From: Lodderomyces elongisporus | Taxonomy: Eukaryota > Ascomycota > Pichiomycetes > Serinales > Debaryomycetaceae | Reading direction: 5' to 3' | Assembly: GCF_030384665.1 (NCBI RefSeq) | Contig: NC_083680.1 | Location: 281,001 to 345,000 of the forward strand | DNA length: 64,000 bases | In this document: piece by piece, positions 30,620-40,573 of the stretch | Numbering within the stretch: position 1 is the stretch's first letter | Layout of the letters: each line of letters starts with the position of its first letter | The notes under the pieces: generated by a model | What the model was told of the DNA's origin: nothing | Database searches by the model: none | What the model saw: only the letters and a program-made list of their open reading frames with translations | Position numbers and translations under genes: made by a program

Positions 30620-31846
30620 TCACAAATTAGCCTCACCATGCTTGATTGGTTTTGCAAACCTCTTCTTTTCAGTCTCTTCGTCGTAGTGTTTACCGTCAAA
30701 GGTGTTGTAACCCCAGTTGAATGGTGCATAGAATAAGCTTCGATCGTATCTGACCAACTTTGATGGATCAGTCTTTAACTTTTCAACCAAGTCTGGATTG
30801 GATGTGAAGAATCTGGAGAATCCAACTAAAGTTCTTCCATTGCTAATATCTTTCTTTATTTGGTTGAATTCAGGTGCATCGTAGGTGTAGTTACCTGCTC
30901 TCAAGATAACTCCCTTCCACACTTGCTCGACAAACTCATTGTTTCCCTTCATTGAATCCATATCTGCATTAACGACACCTTGAACTCGGGGCTCAACAAC
31001 AGAGACGTATCCCAACTCTTTACCATTGTTGGCTCTCTTTTGCAATTGATCCAAGAGATAACTAAATTGTGGGATTGGACTTGTCTCTTCGTACACACCT
31101 TGGATTTCGGCCCATGGAGATAATCTTATGGCCAACTTCAGTGGAGGGATAACTGTACACAAATGGTCGATCAATTCCAAGGTGAATCTGGCTCTATTCT
31201 CAATCAGTCCACCATATTGGTCCTTACGCTGGTTTGAGTTTTCGTGCAAAAAGGTATCCAACATGTACCCGTGTGCATTGTGCAATTCAAAGAAATCGAA
31301 ACCTGCTTTCATTGCATTCTTTGCCGCAATGGTAAAATCTTCCTTGATAATACGTTGGATTTCATCAACCGTCAATTCAGTCAATTCCAACCCTGCTTTT
31401 TTCGCGATATGTTCGCTTCTTTCGTCGGGGTATATAGCAGAGGCACCAACCAATTTCTGGCCTTCATTTTTCATGACTCTTGCATCTGCAACTCTACCCA
31501 AGAACCAAGCTTGACAACTTATAAAACTCTTGCGAGCATGTACAGCATCAACAATCTTTTTCCACGCTTGAGTCTCCTCTTGAGTATATAAAGCTGGTGC
31601 TCCATCGTACCCACCTGCAGCACGACTGACAAAAGTGGCTTCGGTGACAAGCAAAGTGCCGGGATACTGTGCTCGCTGTGAGTAGTACTCCAACATCAAG
31701 TCTGAAGGCAAGTGGTTGAATTTTCCATCTGATGATGGTGCTGCACGGAATCTAGTTGTGGGGCAATATACTATACGATTTGACAAAGTGACATCGCCAA
31801 CTTTTAAAGGTTCAAACACTAAAGTATTGGCTAACGGACTACCCAT
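30620..31846 (-). CDS. Old Yellow Enzyme-type NADPH dehydrogenase (first of pair)
   Basis: A 408-residue FMN-dependent ene-reductase of the Old Yellow Enzyme family, which reduces activated C=C bonds of enals and enones with NADPH. Conserved positions: Thr31 in YCPTTRFRA (equivalent to OYE1 Thr37), Gln112 in CQAWFLGRVAD (OYE1 Gln114), the substrate-binding pair His189/His192 with Tyr194 in ELHNAHGY, and the hallmark SNQRKDQYGGLIENRARF. Saccharomyces OYE1 has His/Asn at the substrate pair, so this is the His/His version. Length is normal for the family (about 400). It is divergent from the second OYE gene across 1.8 kb. Several OYE and EBP1-like paralogs exist in Candida, so no symbol is given. 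Confidence 0.93.
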   Translation of the reverse strand: MGSPLANTLVFEPLKVGDVTLSNRIVYCPTTRFRAAPSSDGKFNHLPSDLMLEYYSQRAQYPGTLLVTEATFVSRAAGGYDGAPALYTQEETQAWKKIVDAVHARKSFISCQAWFLGRVADARVMKNEGQKLVGASAIYPDERSEHIAKKAGLELTELTVDEIQRIIKEDFTIAAKNAMKAGFDFFELHNAHGYMLDTFLHENSNQRKDQYGGLIENRARFTLELIDHLCTVIPPLKLAIRLSPWAEIQGVYEETSPIPQFSYLLDQLQKRANNGKELGYVSVVEPRVQGVVNADMDSMKGNNEFVEQVWKGVILRAGNYTYDAPEFNQIKKDISNGRTLVGFSRFFTSNPDLVEKLKTDPSKLVRYDRSLFYAPFNWGYNTFDGKHYDEETEKKRFAKPIKHGEANL

Positions 31847-32642
31847 GATTGCAAAATATTTGTTTTTTATTTGTTGTTAATCAGAAAATGGATCTGGTGA
31901 TGTTCTGCAAGAGCAAAAGAAAAATGGAAAAGAAAAAAAGAAACAAAAAGGAAAAGGGAAAGTAAAAAGGAAATGAAAAGTCTTATAAAGAATTTCAATT
32001 TATCAAAACATGGCCGAATATGAAAAGTGAATGAAAAAAATAATAAAAGATTTAAAAAAAAAATTTAAAAAGAAAACAATTCTGATAGAATATCGGAGAT
32101 TGTTTTTTGAACATCTCATTTCTATGATAACGGATAAATGTGGTGGGGCATAAAAAGGTACAAAACCAAAAAAGAAAAAGAAAATAATTAATAAAAATAA
32201 AAAATAAATAAAAATTAAAAATTTGGAGGGAGAGGAGCGGGGCACATTTTGCACACATGTGTTTGCCGAGGTAAACAAAAAATAGTGAAGAAGATGGTAC
32301 TTGCAAAACAATCAAATAATAAGAAAGGTGGAAAGACCTAAAGAGAAACAAATGAAATAGTAAGGTAACCTGTCTAGACACGTTCGTCAGTGAATGAAAC
32401 TAATAAAAAAAAAAGAAACAAGAAGATGTGTATTTTGTCATTCATTAAGATGAGAACAAGATAAAACAAAGAGTTATAAAATTTGTCGTGGCTGCTGAAT
32501 AAAAGTATGGGACTTTTTCAGTAATGACAAAGAGAGGAATCTTTGTATAAGTATGTGCACAATACAATGAACAATACAGTGCAGGTAACGGTGGTTTTGA
32601 TACACGCCATTTCTGCCCTTTAGCTTTTTCAACCCCCTTCTT

Positions 32643-32650
<8 letters not shown>

Positions 32651-32674
<24 letters not shown>
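32651..32674. repeat. (TA)n tract
   Basis: Alternating TA of about 24 bp in the OYE intergenic region. Confidence 0.9.
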
Positions 32675-33308
32675 GTATACTCGTACGCTATTTTATTTTC
32701 CAATCTCTTTGATTCTGTTTGTTAATACTCTTGGAAATTTGCATAACTTGGTACAAATAGGTTTTTGAAGTTAAAAGTGAATTGAAAACCCCGACAAAGA
32801 AACGACATAAAAAAAGAAAAGGGGGGAAACCTCTCAATTTTTGGCGGGGGAGAGGGGAGGAAGGTAAAACAGACATTGAGCTTACTAATCATCTTGAAAA
32901 ATAATAAAAAAAAAAAAAAAGAAATATATTTTGACATTAGCCACGAAAGGACGAACAACCTGTATAGAGCCAAAAAAGCAAAGAAAAGAAACAGAGCAAG
33001 GCTTGTAAATCTGTCAAAGTGCCGTTGACTAGCTATTTGATCAGATGTTAACCAATTATTATGTGTTTACTGACGAGTAATTTTGGATATACCAAAATAC
33101 AATTTTTATTTTTTGGAGTATAATTCGTTCAAAAATCTGTGTGTAATTTTTATCAGGGGTACAAAAAATGAACTCATCTTTCTATTTCTTGGTAACAGTA
33201 ACTATTGATGAATAGTTACATGAAATATCACCAGCCAAGTTTTGAATTTGCTAACAATCACAGCTAACAATCAGCTTCGTTTATACAACAACTTTTGAAT
33301 AGCCAAAC

Positions 33309-33337
33309 AAGATACACTTATTAAACAAGTGTATCTT
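33309..33337. promoter_or_regulatory. Perfect 11-bp inverted repeat, 7-nt spacer
   Basis: AAGATACACTT (33309-33319) and AAGTGTATCTT (33327-33337) are exact reverse complements separated by ATTAAAC. It lies about 320 bp upstream of the plus-strand OYE gene. A dimeric regulator site or cruciform is possible; the binder is unknown. Confidence 0.6.
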
Positions 33338-33481
33338 TCCTTGACGTTCTTTTTGAATTGCTGCACTTGAGAAAGGGGGAAAAAAAAAAAGAAAAACATA
33401 ATCTTGCATCGCTTACAAATACAAGTGACACAAAATCTCATGACAACTGTGGTGCGCAAACTCAGCTGTGTTATGACATGA

Positions 33482-33527
33482 AATCTCCAAAATCTCCAAA
33501 ATGTATAAATGTATAAAAGTATAAAAG
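33482..33527 (+). promoter_or_regulatory. Core promoter with three TATA boxes
   Basis: Two copies of AATCTCCAAA (from 33482) are followed by TATAAAT (33504-33510) and TATAAAAG twice (33512-33519 and 33520-33527), about 130-155 bp before the ATG at 33659. A strong TATA promoter suggests inducible expression. Confidence 0.7.
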
Positions 33528-33658
33528 AGTCCAGTAATCAAACATTTTTAAAAAAAAACTTATTGATGTCTTGTATTTGACGCTTTTTCTTTATTCATTC
33601 TACTTACTCATTTCCTTTTATTACTTCACTAAAGTCATCACACTATACATCAATAACA

Positions 33659-34879
33659 ATGCCTGAAGGAAAAGTAACAGAAATTAGAGAGTTGGGTGAT
33701 ACCAAACTTTTCAAGCCAATCCAAGTTGGACCTCATACTTTAAGTCAAAGGATTGCATTTGCACCATCGACAAGAAGACGTGCAACTGAAGACCACGTGC
33801 CCACTGATCTTCAATTGGAATATTATACGGCAAGAGCCCAGTACCCCGGAACATTGATAATCACTGAAGCTACATTTGCTTCAGCTGAAGGATCAGGCGG
33901 TGCTTTTGTTCCAGGAATCTTTACTGACGAACACGTTAAAGGTTGGAAAAAGGTTACTGATGCTATCAGAAAGGAGAAATCATTCTCATCAGTGCAATTA
34001 TGGCATCTTGGCAGAGTTGCTGATCCCGGATTAATGAAACAAAAAGGCTTACCATTTGCAGCTCCTTCGGCAGAGTACTTCTCGGACGAGTCTAGAGAGT
34101 TGGCGAAGAAGGTGGGCAATGAATTGAGAGCATACACTGAAGAAGAAATTGAAGATATGATCAATAGACAATACCCAGAAGCTGCAAAACGTGCACTTGA
34201 AGCAGGATTTGACTATGTTGAAATCCACTCTGCTCATGGCTATACCTTGGACCAATTTTTGAACCCAGTTAGCAACAAGAGAACTGATCAATATGGTGGA
34301 TCAATTGAAAACCGCGCCAGACTCTTACTCGCAATCATTGACAAGCTCATTCCAATAGTGGGAGCTAACAGATTGGCAGTTAGATTATCACCATGGGCCA
34401 AATTCCAAACCAGTGCTGCAGAGGGCGATGAAGTGCACAGATACATCCTTCAACAATTACAAGATCGTGCCGATAAAGGCGACGAGCTAGCTTATATCTC
34501 GCTTGTTGAACCTAGAGTCCAAGCCAGTTATGACGTGGATGAAAAAGATCAAACAGGACAAAGTAATGAGTTTGCTTTGAATATTTGGAAAGGTAAGTTT
34601 GTTCGTGCTGGAAGTTATACTTATGATGCACCAGAGTTTAAGACCATGTTGAAGGATTTGGACAATGACCGTACCTTGATTGGGTTTTCGAGGTTCTTCA
34701 TCTCCAACCCAGATCTTGTCTATAAATTGAGGAATGGTATTGCCTTGACAAATTACGATAGACCAACCTTTTATAACCAAGACAACTGGGGGTATAACAC
34801 ATGGAACTCGCATGAAGAAGGTGACAAGACTTTTAATGAGGAGGCAGAAAGAAAGAGACTTGGAGTTGCATTAGCTTAA
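33659..34879 (+). CDS. Old Yellow Enzyme-type NADPH dehydrogenase (second of pair)
   Basis: A 406-residue ene-reductase of the same family as its divergent neighbour. Conserved positions: Thr38 in FAPSTRRRA, Gln113 in SVQLWHLGRVADPG, His190/His193/Tyr195 in EIHSAHGY, and SNKRTDQYGGSIENRARL. Near the end, FSRFFISNPDLVYKLRNG and the final FYNQDNWGYNTW are the usual C-terminal OYE blocks. Compared with the other gene it has about seven extra N-terminal residues, but the two share architecture throughout, so they probably arose by duplication. The ATG at 33659 follows an A-rich leader (ACAATGCC). Three TATA boxes suggest strong regulated expression, perhaps under oxidative or electrophile stress; that is inference. 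Confidence 0.93.
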   Translation: MPEGKVTEIRELGDTKLFKPIQVGPHTLSQRIAFAPSTRRRATEDHVPTDLQLEYYTARAQYPGTLIITEATFASAEGSGGAFVPGIFTDEHVKGWKKVTDAIRKEKSFSSVQLWHLGRVADPGLMKQKGLPFAAPSAEYFSDESRELAKKVGNELRAYTEEEIEDMINRQYPEAAKRALEAGFDYVEIHSAHGYTLDQFLNPVSNKRTDQYGGSIENRARLLLAIIDKLIPIVGANRLAVRLSPWAKFQTSAAEGDEVHRYILQQLQDRADKGDELAYISLVEPRVQASYDVDEKDQTGQSNEFALNIWKGKFVRAGSYTYDAPEFKTMLKDLDNDRTLIGFSRFFISNPDLVYKLRNGIALTNYDRPTFYNQDNWGYNTWNSHEEGDKTFNEEAERKRLGVALA

Positions 34880-34913
34880 TCTCTTGTCTGATAAGAGAGT
34901 CAGTTTCGAACTG
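34880..34913 (+). other. Two tandem hairpins immediately after the OYE stop codon
   Basis: TCTCTT (34880-34885) pairs with AAGAGA (34893-34898), a 6-bp stem with a 7-nt loop. CAGTT (34901-34905) pairs with AACTG (34909-34913), a 5-bp stem with a 3-nt loop. The first begins on the base after the stop codon, so both would be in the 3' UTR. Confidence 0.55.
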
Positions 34914-35132
34914 GCTTATTTCTACTCTGTTGCATTTTGTTATTATCTTTACCTTTATTTTTATTTGTTTTCTTCATTTTCCTTTCCCAGTTTGCAGCAG
35001 AAGTATTATAGAATTGAATAGATCTTTATGTTACTTATTTTTTTTTTGTGGATATATACATATATATGTAAATTGTTCTGCTCTATTCTTTATTTGCATT
35101 ATAAATCATACACTTGTTTGTACTATAGTACC

Positions 35133-36936
35133 CTACATGATATACTTGTCGAGTATTGCAAATTCATTATGAGATCCCCAATACAACTTTATTGGGTCCA
35201 ACTTGTCGAAATTTTCAAACATGCATACCATAAATCGGTCGTGAATAACGAGTTGAAATAAACAATGGTCTATTTCGTACCAACCCCAACCTTGTCGTTC
35301 CAGTTCTTCTTTATACCACACCATATAATCTTGCCAGATATTTTTATCGACACGCACATGGAACCTAGCAATGAAATTGAGACACGAGTAAACATACAAT
35401 ATCCGTAGAGCATATGGATTTTTTGCGTATAGTAGGTGCTTGAACTCCTCAGTAAAGTCCATTAGATAAATGAAAAGTGACGTTGGTTGTCTTGAGCTCA
35501 GACATTCATAAAGTGCTACTCGCAATTTTTCAACGTGTCTTGTCAAGATCTGTTCCGTTTGTGATGATTGATAACTTATTTCATCAGTGCCTAGATAGTC
35601 ACACAAGTGATTAAATAAATCCTTGATTATCGGATAATTGCAGTTCTTCAAAAATGCTGAATAATTTAGGTCATCACTTTGACATTTATCACCTTCTTCA
35701 GAATACAAGATTCCTCTAAGATCCGATTGTCTTACAAGTGAATCACATTTTCGCATGGTATTTCGCACTCCAGCAGCAATGGAGATCATATCTGGTTCAT
35801 CTTGGTTTTCAAATTCAATCAATTTACACAATCCATGCAGTTGGACTCCGAGGAATGTAAACATTAGAATCCCTGAAACCGTCAACTCTTTTGCAATTGA
35901 AACATCTTGTGGGCTCAATTGTTTATGCAACAAAGTACCAACTAAACGTTTGGTTCCACTAACAGTTTTATCAAAATACATTGTTGCTTGTACGTGCACA
36001 TTATCTTCCTCACACCACTCATCATTTGCTTCCGCTTGGTATTGTTTCACAACATCTTTTTTGAAAACATCTTCATCAAATTCCCAATCATTGCCTCCAA
36101 ACGAATGCGCAGGATTATTTCTATCCGAAACATCAATCTCCATTACCGCGCTCAACGCAGTTGCAGCTAGTGAAAACATCAGCAGCCGTACAAGGTCACT
36201 TTGAAGAAAAAGCTGAGGGACTTTATATTTCCATGCAAGAAACATTTCGTTTTTCATGCTTTTGCAGTACAGATTGATGCATGCACAGTCAAAAAATTTC
36301 AACAATCTCAATTCATAGTTCAGTATTCCCAACATTGTGGTTGTTTGTGTAAGCATCAAGTTTCTTGTTAGTTGATCTTTTTCTGTGAAAAAATGGCCTG
36401 AAAGAGAACTGACTATATTTGCAGGAGAAGATGTAAAAGAGCTCAAGTATGATGGGGTTGACGATGTGGGCGAATAAATTGTTTCACTTGCAGGTTCTTG
36501 CAATTCATGAAAACAGTTTTTTTTTGACGTTTCTTCGGAGCTTGCTTCAAAGTTGTCTTCCATTACACTATTACCTTGCTGGTTTAATGTAATTGTTGGG
36601 GAAGCATCGATACATGATAGGTTTGCGTCACTGTGAGCAATAGCTTCTGCATAATAATTCTCCTTCACCAACACTGGTATATATTGAACTTGAACTGCTT
36701 GCCCTGAATCTGGATATATGCATTTTTTTGATCTGTGTAGACAATATTCGCATATTGGCTTGGCCTCATTGCACTATATTGTAGAGTACAACTGGTTAGT
36801 ATAGTTTATGAAGTTTTGTGAGACATTGGTTATAGTCGCAAAGATTGCAACAACATACCTTGATTTTTAATTTTTTACAACTGAGACACCCATTGCGAGA
36901 TCGCCTTGATCTGGTACCCGTGGAGTTAGTTGTCAT
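35133..36936 (-). CDS. Zn(II)2Cys6 transcription factor, array member 1, two exons
   Basis: Exon 1 is 36936-36859 (26 codons) and exon 2 is 36773-35133 (546 codons plus stop), giving 572 residues. The 85 bp intron has donor GTATGT (36858-36853), branch TACTAAC (36801-36795) and acceptor TAG ending at 36774. Splicing completes the zinc cluster: Cys17, Cys20, Cys27, Cys34, Cys37 and Cys44, spacing C2C6C6C2C6C, in SRNGCLSCKKLKIK joined to CNEAKPICEYCLHRSKKC. Without the intron only half a DNA-binding domain exists. The body shares three blocks with its two neighbours: LGILNYELRLLKFFD, AWKYKVPQLFLQSDLVRLLMF and PYALRILYVYSCLN. The cluster close to the N-terminus and the 'W..VP.L' block resemble Upc2/Ecm22-like regulators. 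Target genes are unknown. Confidence 0.88.
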
Positions 36937-37390
36937 CTTTGTTTCCGAAAAGCAATGAATGAAAAAAGGGGGCGTGGTACAAGTCAGTCTAAGTCGGTCT
37001 AAGACAGTCTAGGACAGTGATGGTAATAATTGGTATTGTAAATTTTCGGTTACATCTACATTATTAACACTAAATCTAAAACAAAATTAGGCTTCGCCAC
37101 ATTGTGCAGTGATTTGATAAGCATGACACGACAAAAGATCAATTACATTGTTGTTGCGGAAAACGCCAAAAAAAAAAAAAACACGAACAAACAATTAAAC
37201 AAACGAACAAAAGCAAGCAAAGAAACAATTATCAAAAACATACATCAAAGTTCAATCATTTACTACATTAATCATCTCATCTCAGTGCTTTAATTACAAA
37301 CAATTCAATACCATCCTATATTGAAATAGAAAAAAAAAAAAGAAAAGAAAGCAAAAACAACAATTGACGTTATATTATACGTCCATACTT
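36937..37390. promoter_or_regulatory. Upstream region of array member 1
   Basis: A 454 bp region between the first two regulator genes. It contains four 10-bp direct repeats at 36981-37020, 45-84 bp from the start codon, and A runs near 37168-37180 and 37331-37340. Confidence 0.65.
36981..37020. repeat. Four 10-bp direct repeats near the regulator start
   Basis: AAGTCAGTCT, AAGTCGGTCT, AAGACAGTCT and AGGACAGTGA lie end to end at 36981, 36991, 37001 and 37011. The strict 10-bp spacing puts each copy on the same face of the helix. In the gene's direction the unit reads AGACTGACTT. Confidence 0.8.
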
Positions 37391-39603
37391 TTATATATCT
37401 ACTGCCATTTGGTTGTCCTCTTCAGCGCAAATCTTTATTGGATCAATTTGTGGAAAGTCGGCATATTGGATCATTAAGTAGTACTTTTCCACAACTAAAT
37501 AATACAAACATTCATCCATGTCATACCATCTCCATCCTTGTTTTTGTACTTCTTCCTTATACCACAAGATGTAGTCTCTCCACATGTTGTGGTCATTATA
37601 CATTTGGAAGCGCGCAAATGAGTTTAAGCACGAATAAACAAACAATATACGCAATGCATATGGGTGTTTGTTATATAGTAAAGACTGGAAATCATCTTTA
37701 ATCACCATGAGAAATCGAAATAACGGGATGGGGAATTTGTGGTACAGCGTACCATACATTCCAAGCATTAAAGACGTTATAGCACCCTTCAACGCTTCCA
37801 ATTCCAGAGCTGTTTCGGAGTCGAATTCATCGACATTTCTAGATTCATTGTGCTCGTCAAGTGTGCCAAACTCTGAAACCTCATCAAACTCGTACAAATG
37901 CATTACAAGATCTCTTATTACTGGATATCGACACTCCTTAAGTGATGGACACCCAACTTCAAAGCTGGCGCGGAAAAACAAAAGACCACAAAGATCAGTT
38001 TGTAAAACTGTAGAGCTACAGCTTATTATGGTTTCCCTCACCCCAATAGAAACCTTGATCATATCCGGCTCAGGTTCATCCTCGGGATTATCTCTGGGTT
38101 CAACTTGAGGATCATTGTTAGGCTCTAGTTCGCATTCAAAGTTATCTTTTGAATTGGATTTGCATTTGCCATTTGTTTCGAAATTGATCAATTTAATCAA
38201 GCGATTCGGTTGTATTCCCAAAAATGAGAAAATCAATATACTAGAAACTGTAAGCTCTTTGGCTATAAATGGATCTTCAAATCCATACTTTTGAGATGTC
38301 GCTTGCCCAATTTTTTCCTGAGACTTGCTCAATGCATCAAGAAAGTACTTTGTAGTTAGCAGAAACATATTCAGCTTACAATCGGTATCAAAATCGTAAA
38401 CTTCAATGTTTGATCCAATATCCTGGATCCATCTCGGAAACTTATTGGGATGTGAATTTTGCTGCAGTGTTGACTCTGCTTGTAATAGTCTAGCTTGGTC
38501 TTCTCCATATTCGTAATTATCTCCCAATTGTAAAAGGTTCAAATCCATGGTTGCACTAAGACCCATAGCAGCAAACGAAAACATCGACCGACGAACCAAG
38601 TCGCTCTCGAGGAACAAGGGTGGTACCTTATATTTCCAAGCATTGTGGATTCCATCATTTACTTCATACGAGAAAAGCGGAACACAAGCTTCATCAAAGA
38701 ATTTGAGTAATCGCAATTCAAATCTCAGAATCCCTAATATATTTGAGGCTTGCGTAAGGACAAAGTTCCGAGTAAGATGATCAACCTCATTAGTTTCCGC
38801 AACTTTGTCATGTTCCTCGTTTAAGATATTAAGAACTCTATTGGAATAAAGATGTGATGGGCTACCAGAAGAGGATGTGGTTGCAATGGAGTGGCCCCAA
38901 GGCGAAACTGCCTCCTGAGTCTCGTGGTCAAATAAGTCCGTGTAATGCAATTGCTCTGTTAATGAATCTGTTGCCGTTGAAACAGACAGAGGTGTTATAT
39001 CAATCAATTCAAATCTGGGCTTATTTAATTCTTCTTCTGCACAGAACAACTCCAAACTGTCAATTGATTCTATTGGGAATTGTGCCGGGTGTTGACCCAC
39101 ATCAACGTCAAACATCATTTCCTGTTGCAACAGTGGTTGTGGTTGCGGTTGCGATAGCAGTGGTACATTATTAATTTGACTAGTATGTTGGTGATATTCA
39201 ACCCCTGCAGTTGCTGTTGCAGTTGCTGGTGCTGGTTCTGTTGCTTTTGATTCTTTTACATAATTGGGATAGATGCACTGCCTAGATGTGTGAAGACAAT
39301 ATTCACAAGCAGGTTTATCTTCATTACACTGATAACCAAAGTTAGTAAATTGACTTCAGTTTGTGATTTCATTTTTGACAAAGTCTTTTCCTTTTCCTTT
39401 TTCTTTAAGGTGAGCACTTTCAACCTTGTTTTAGCTTCTGACGATGGAAGCGCCTTTTCGGGAAAGTTTGTCTTTTCTTTCTTTCTTCTGGAAAGCAAAT
39501 ATTTTCCTTATTTGATACATACTTTGATTCTAAGTTTCTTACAACTAAGGCATCCATTTCTTGATCTTTTAACTTTTGGTTGTTTTACACCTCTGGTCAT
39601 CAT
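37391..39603 (-). CDS. Zn(II)2Cys6 transcription factor, array member 2, two exons
   Basis: Exon 1 is 39603-39523 (27 codons) and exon 2 is 39328-37391 (645 codons plus stop), giving 672 residues. The 194 bp intron has donor GTATGT (39522-39517), branch TACTAAC (39347-39341) and acceptor CAG ending at 39329. The joined zinc cluster has Cys18, 21, 28, 35, 38 and 45 (SRNGCLSCKKLRIK plus CNEDKPACEYCLHTSRQC). A Gln/Pro/Ala/Thr-rich linker follows the cluster, then the shared blocks ILGILRFELRLLKFFDEAC, AWKYKVPPLFLESDLVRRSM, IAKELTVSSILIFSFLGIQP and HPYALRILFVYSCLN. An acidic insertion with repeated EPNNDPQVEPRDNPEDEPEP sits at about 428-447 of the spliced protein and accounts for most of its extra length. 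Two adjacent in-frame ATGs (39603 and 39600) are possible starts. Confidence 0.88.
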
Positions 39604-40573
39604 ATAATCAGGAGTTACAAAGTGATTCTAATGATATAATTTGTGGTGGAGGGGGGGGATGGAGAAAGAAAAGTATAGTAAAGTAAAAAAACGAAAAAGT
39701 GACAAAGATTCCAAAAAAAAGATTAAAATAAAAGGAGAAGGAACAACAACCATCTGTTGGGTTGTTTCGTGTTGGTATTTCAAGAATAAAACATTGTTAA
39801 CTTTGGTTATGGATTTGATATCTTGTAAAGGATAGTTGTTATCCCTTTACTATTGGTAATTAATCCTTTGCGGAGTTAACTAAGCCTCACACGGAACTTT
39901 AAACCCGTCTGCAGATCGCGCCGTAAGAATGTGAATTAAAGAAGAGAAGGAAAAAAAAAAAGGGAAAAAAAAAGGAGGAATTGAGGCAGAGTCTTAGATT
40001 CCCCTTTCAAGGAAAGTTGCTAGAGGTATCAACTAAGTCGTGATATTATTTTGCCAGTTCTTGCACCCAACATCTCTTTGTTAAATAAGAAGCGGAAAAG
40101 AATAGAAAGAGCAACTGGATCAATCCATTTCAATGGTAACATGAAGAACAACATTACAGAACCAAAAAAACAAAAGATAACAGCCATCTTTTTTTTTCTG
40201 TAAGAACAATTCCCACCTCAAAAGATAAAAAATAAAGAATAAATTAAATTAAATAAAAATTAAATAATAAATTAAAAATAGAAATAAAAATAAAAGTAAA
40301 AAAACCAGTATACGGCTTTACCACGATAAGTTAATCCGTACATTTTGAACAAAAGAGTCATATTTAAAATACTTTCACTTGTAACAAATCATAACCAAGA
40401 AAGTAATAAACTGCCTACTCTCAAAAGGGAAAAGAGTGGAGGTGGGAGCGAGGAAGACAGCCTTCTCATTGGTTGGTTTCTATAGCCTCTATTGTTTTTC
40501 CTATAACTTGTACTACCATTGCACTTCACTTTCACTTCTCTCAACTCCTATCCTTTTTTGTTTCTTTCTCTCT
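39604..40573. promoter_or_regulatory. Upstream region of array member 2
   Basis: A 970 bp region with two CGG triplets at 39871-39873 and 39892-39894, the motif GCCTCACACGGAAC at 39884-39897, A-rich tracts at 39950-39975, and A/T-only sequence at about 40230-40300. No gene. Confidence 0.6.

Larger units (their letters stand above)
31847..33658. promoter_or_regulatory. Divergent promoter region of the two OYE genes
   Basis: A 1.8 kb region. It holds A-rich tracts (31915-31985, 32160-32225), a (TA)n tract at 32651-32674, an 11-bp perfect inverted repeat at 33309-33337, a repeated TCTCCAAAA and three TATA boxes before the plus-strand gene. No gene. Confidence 0.7.
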
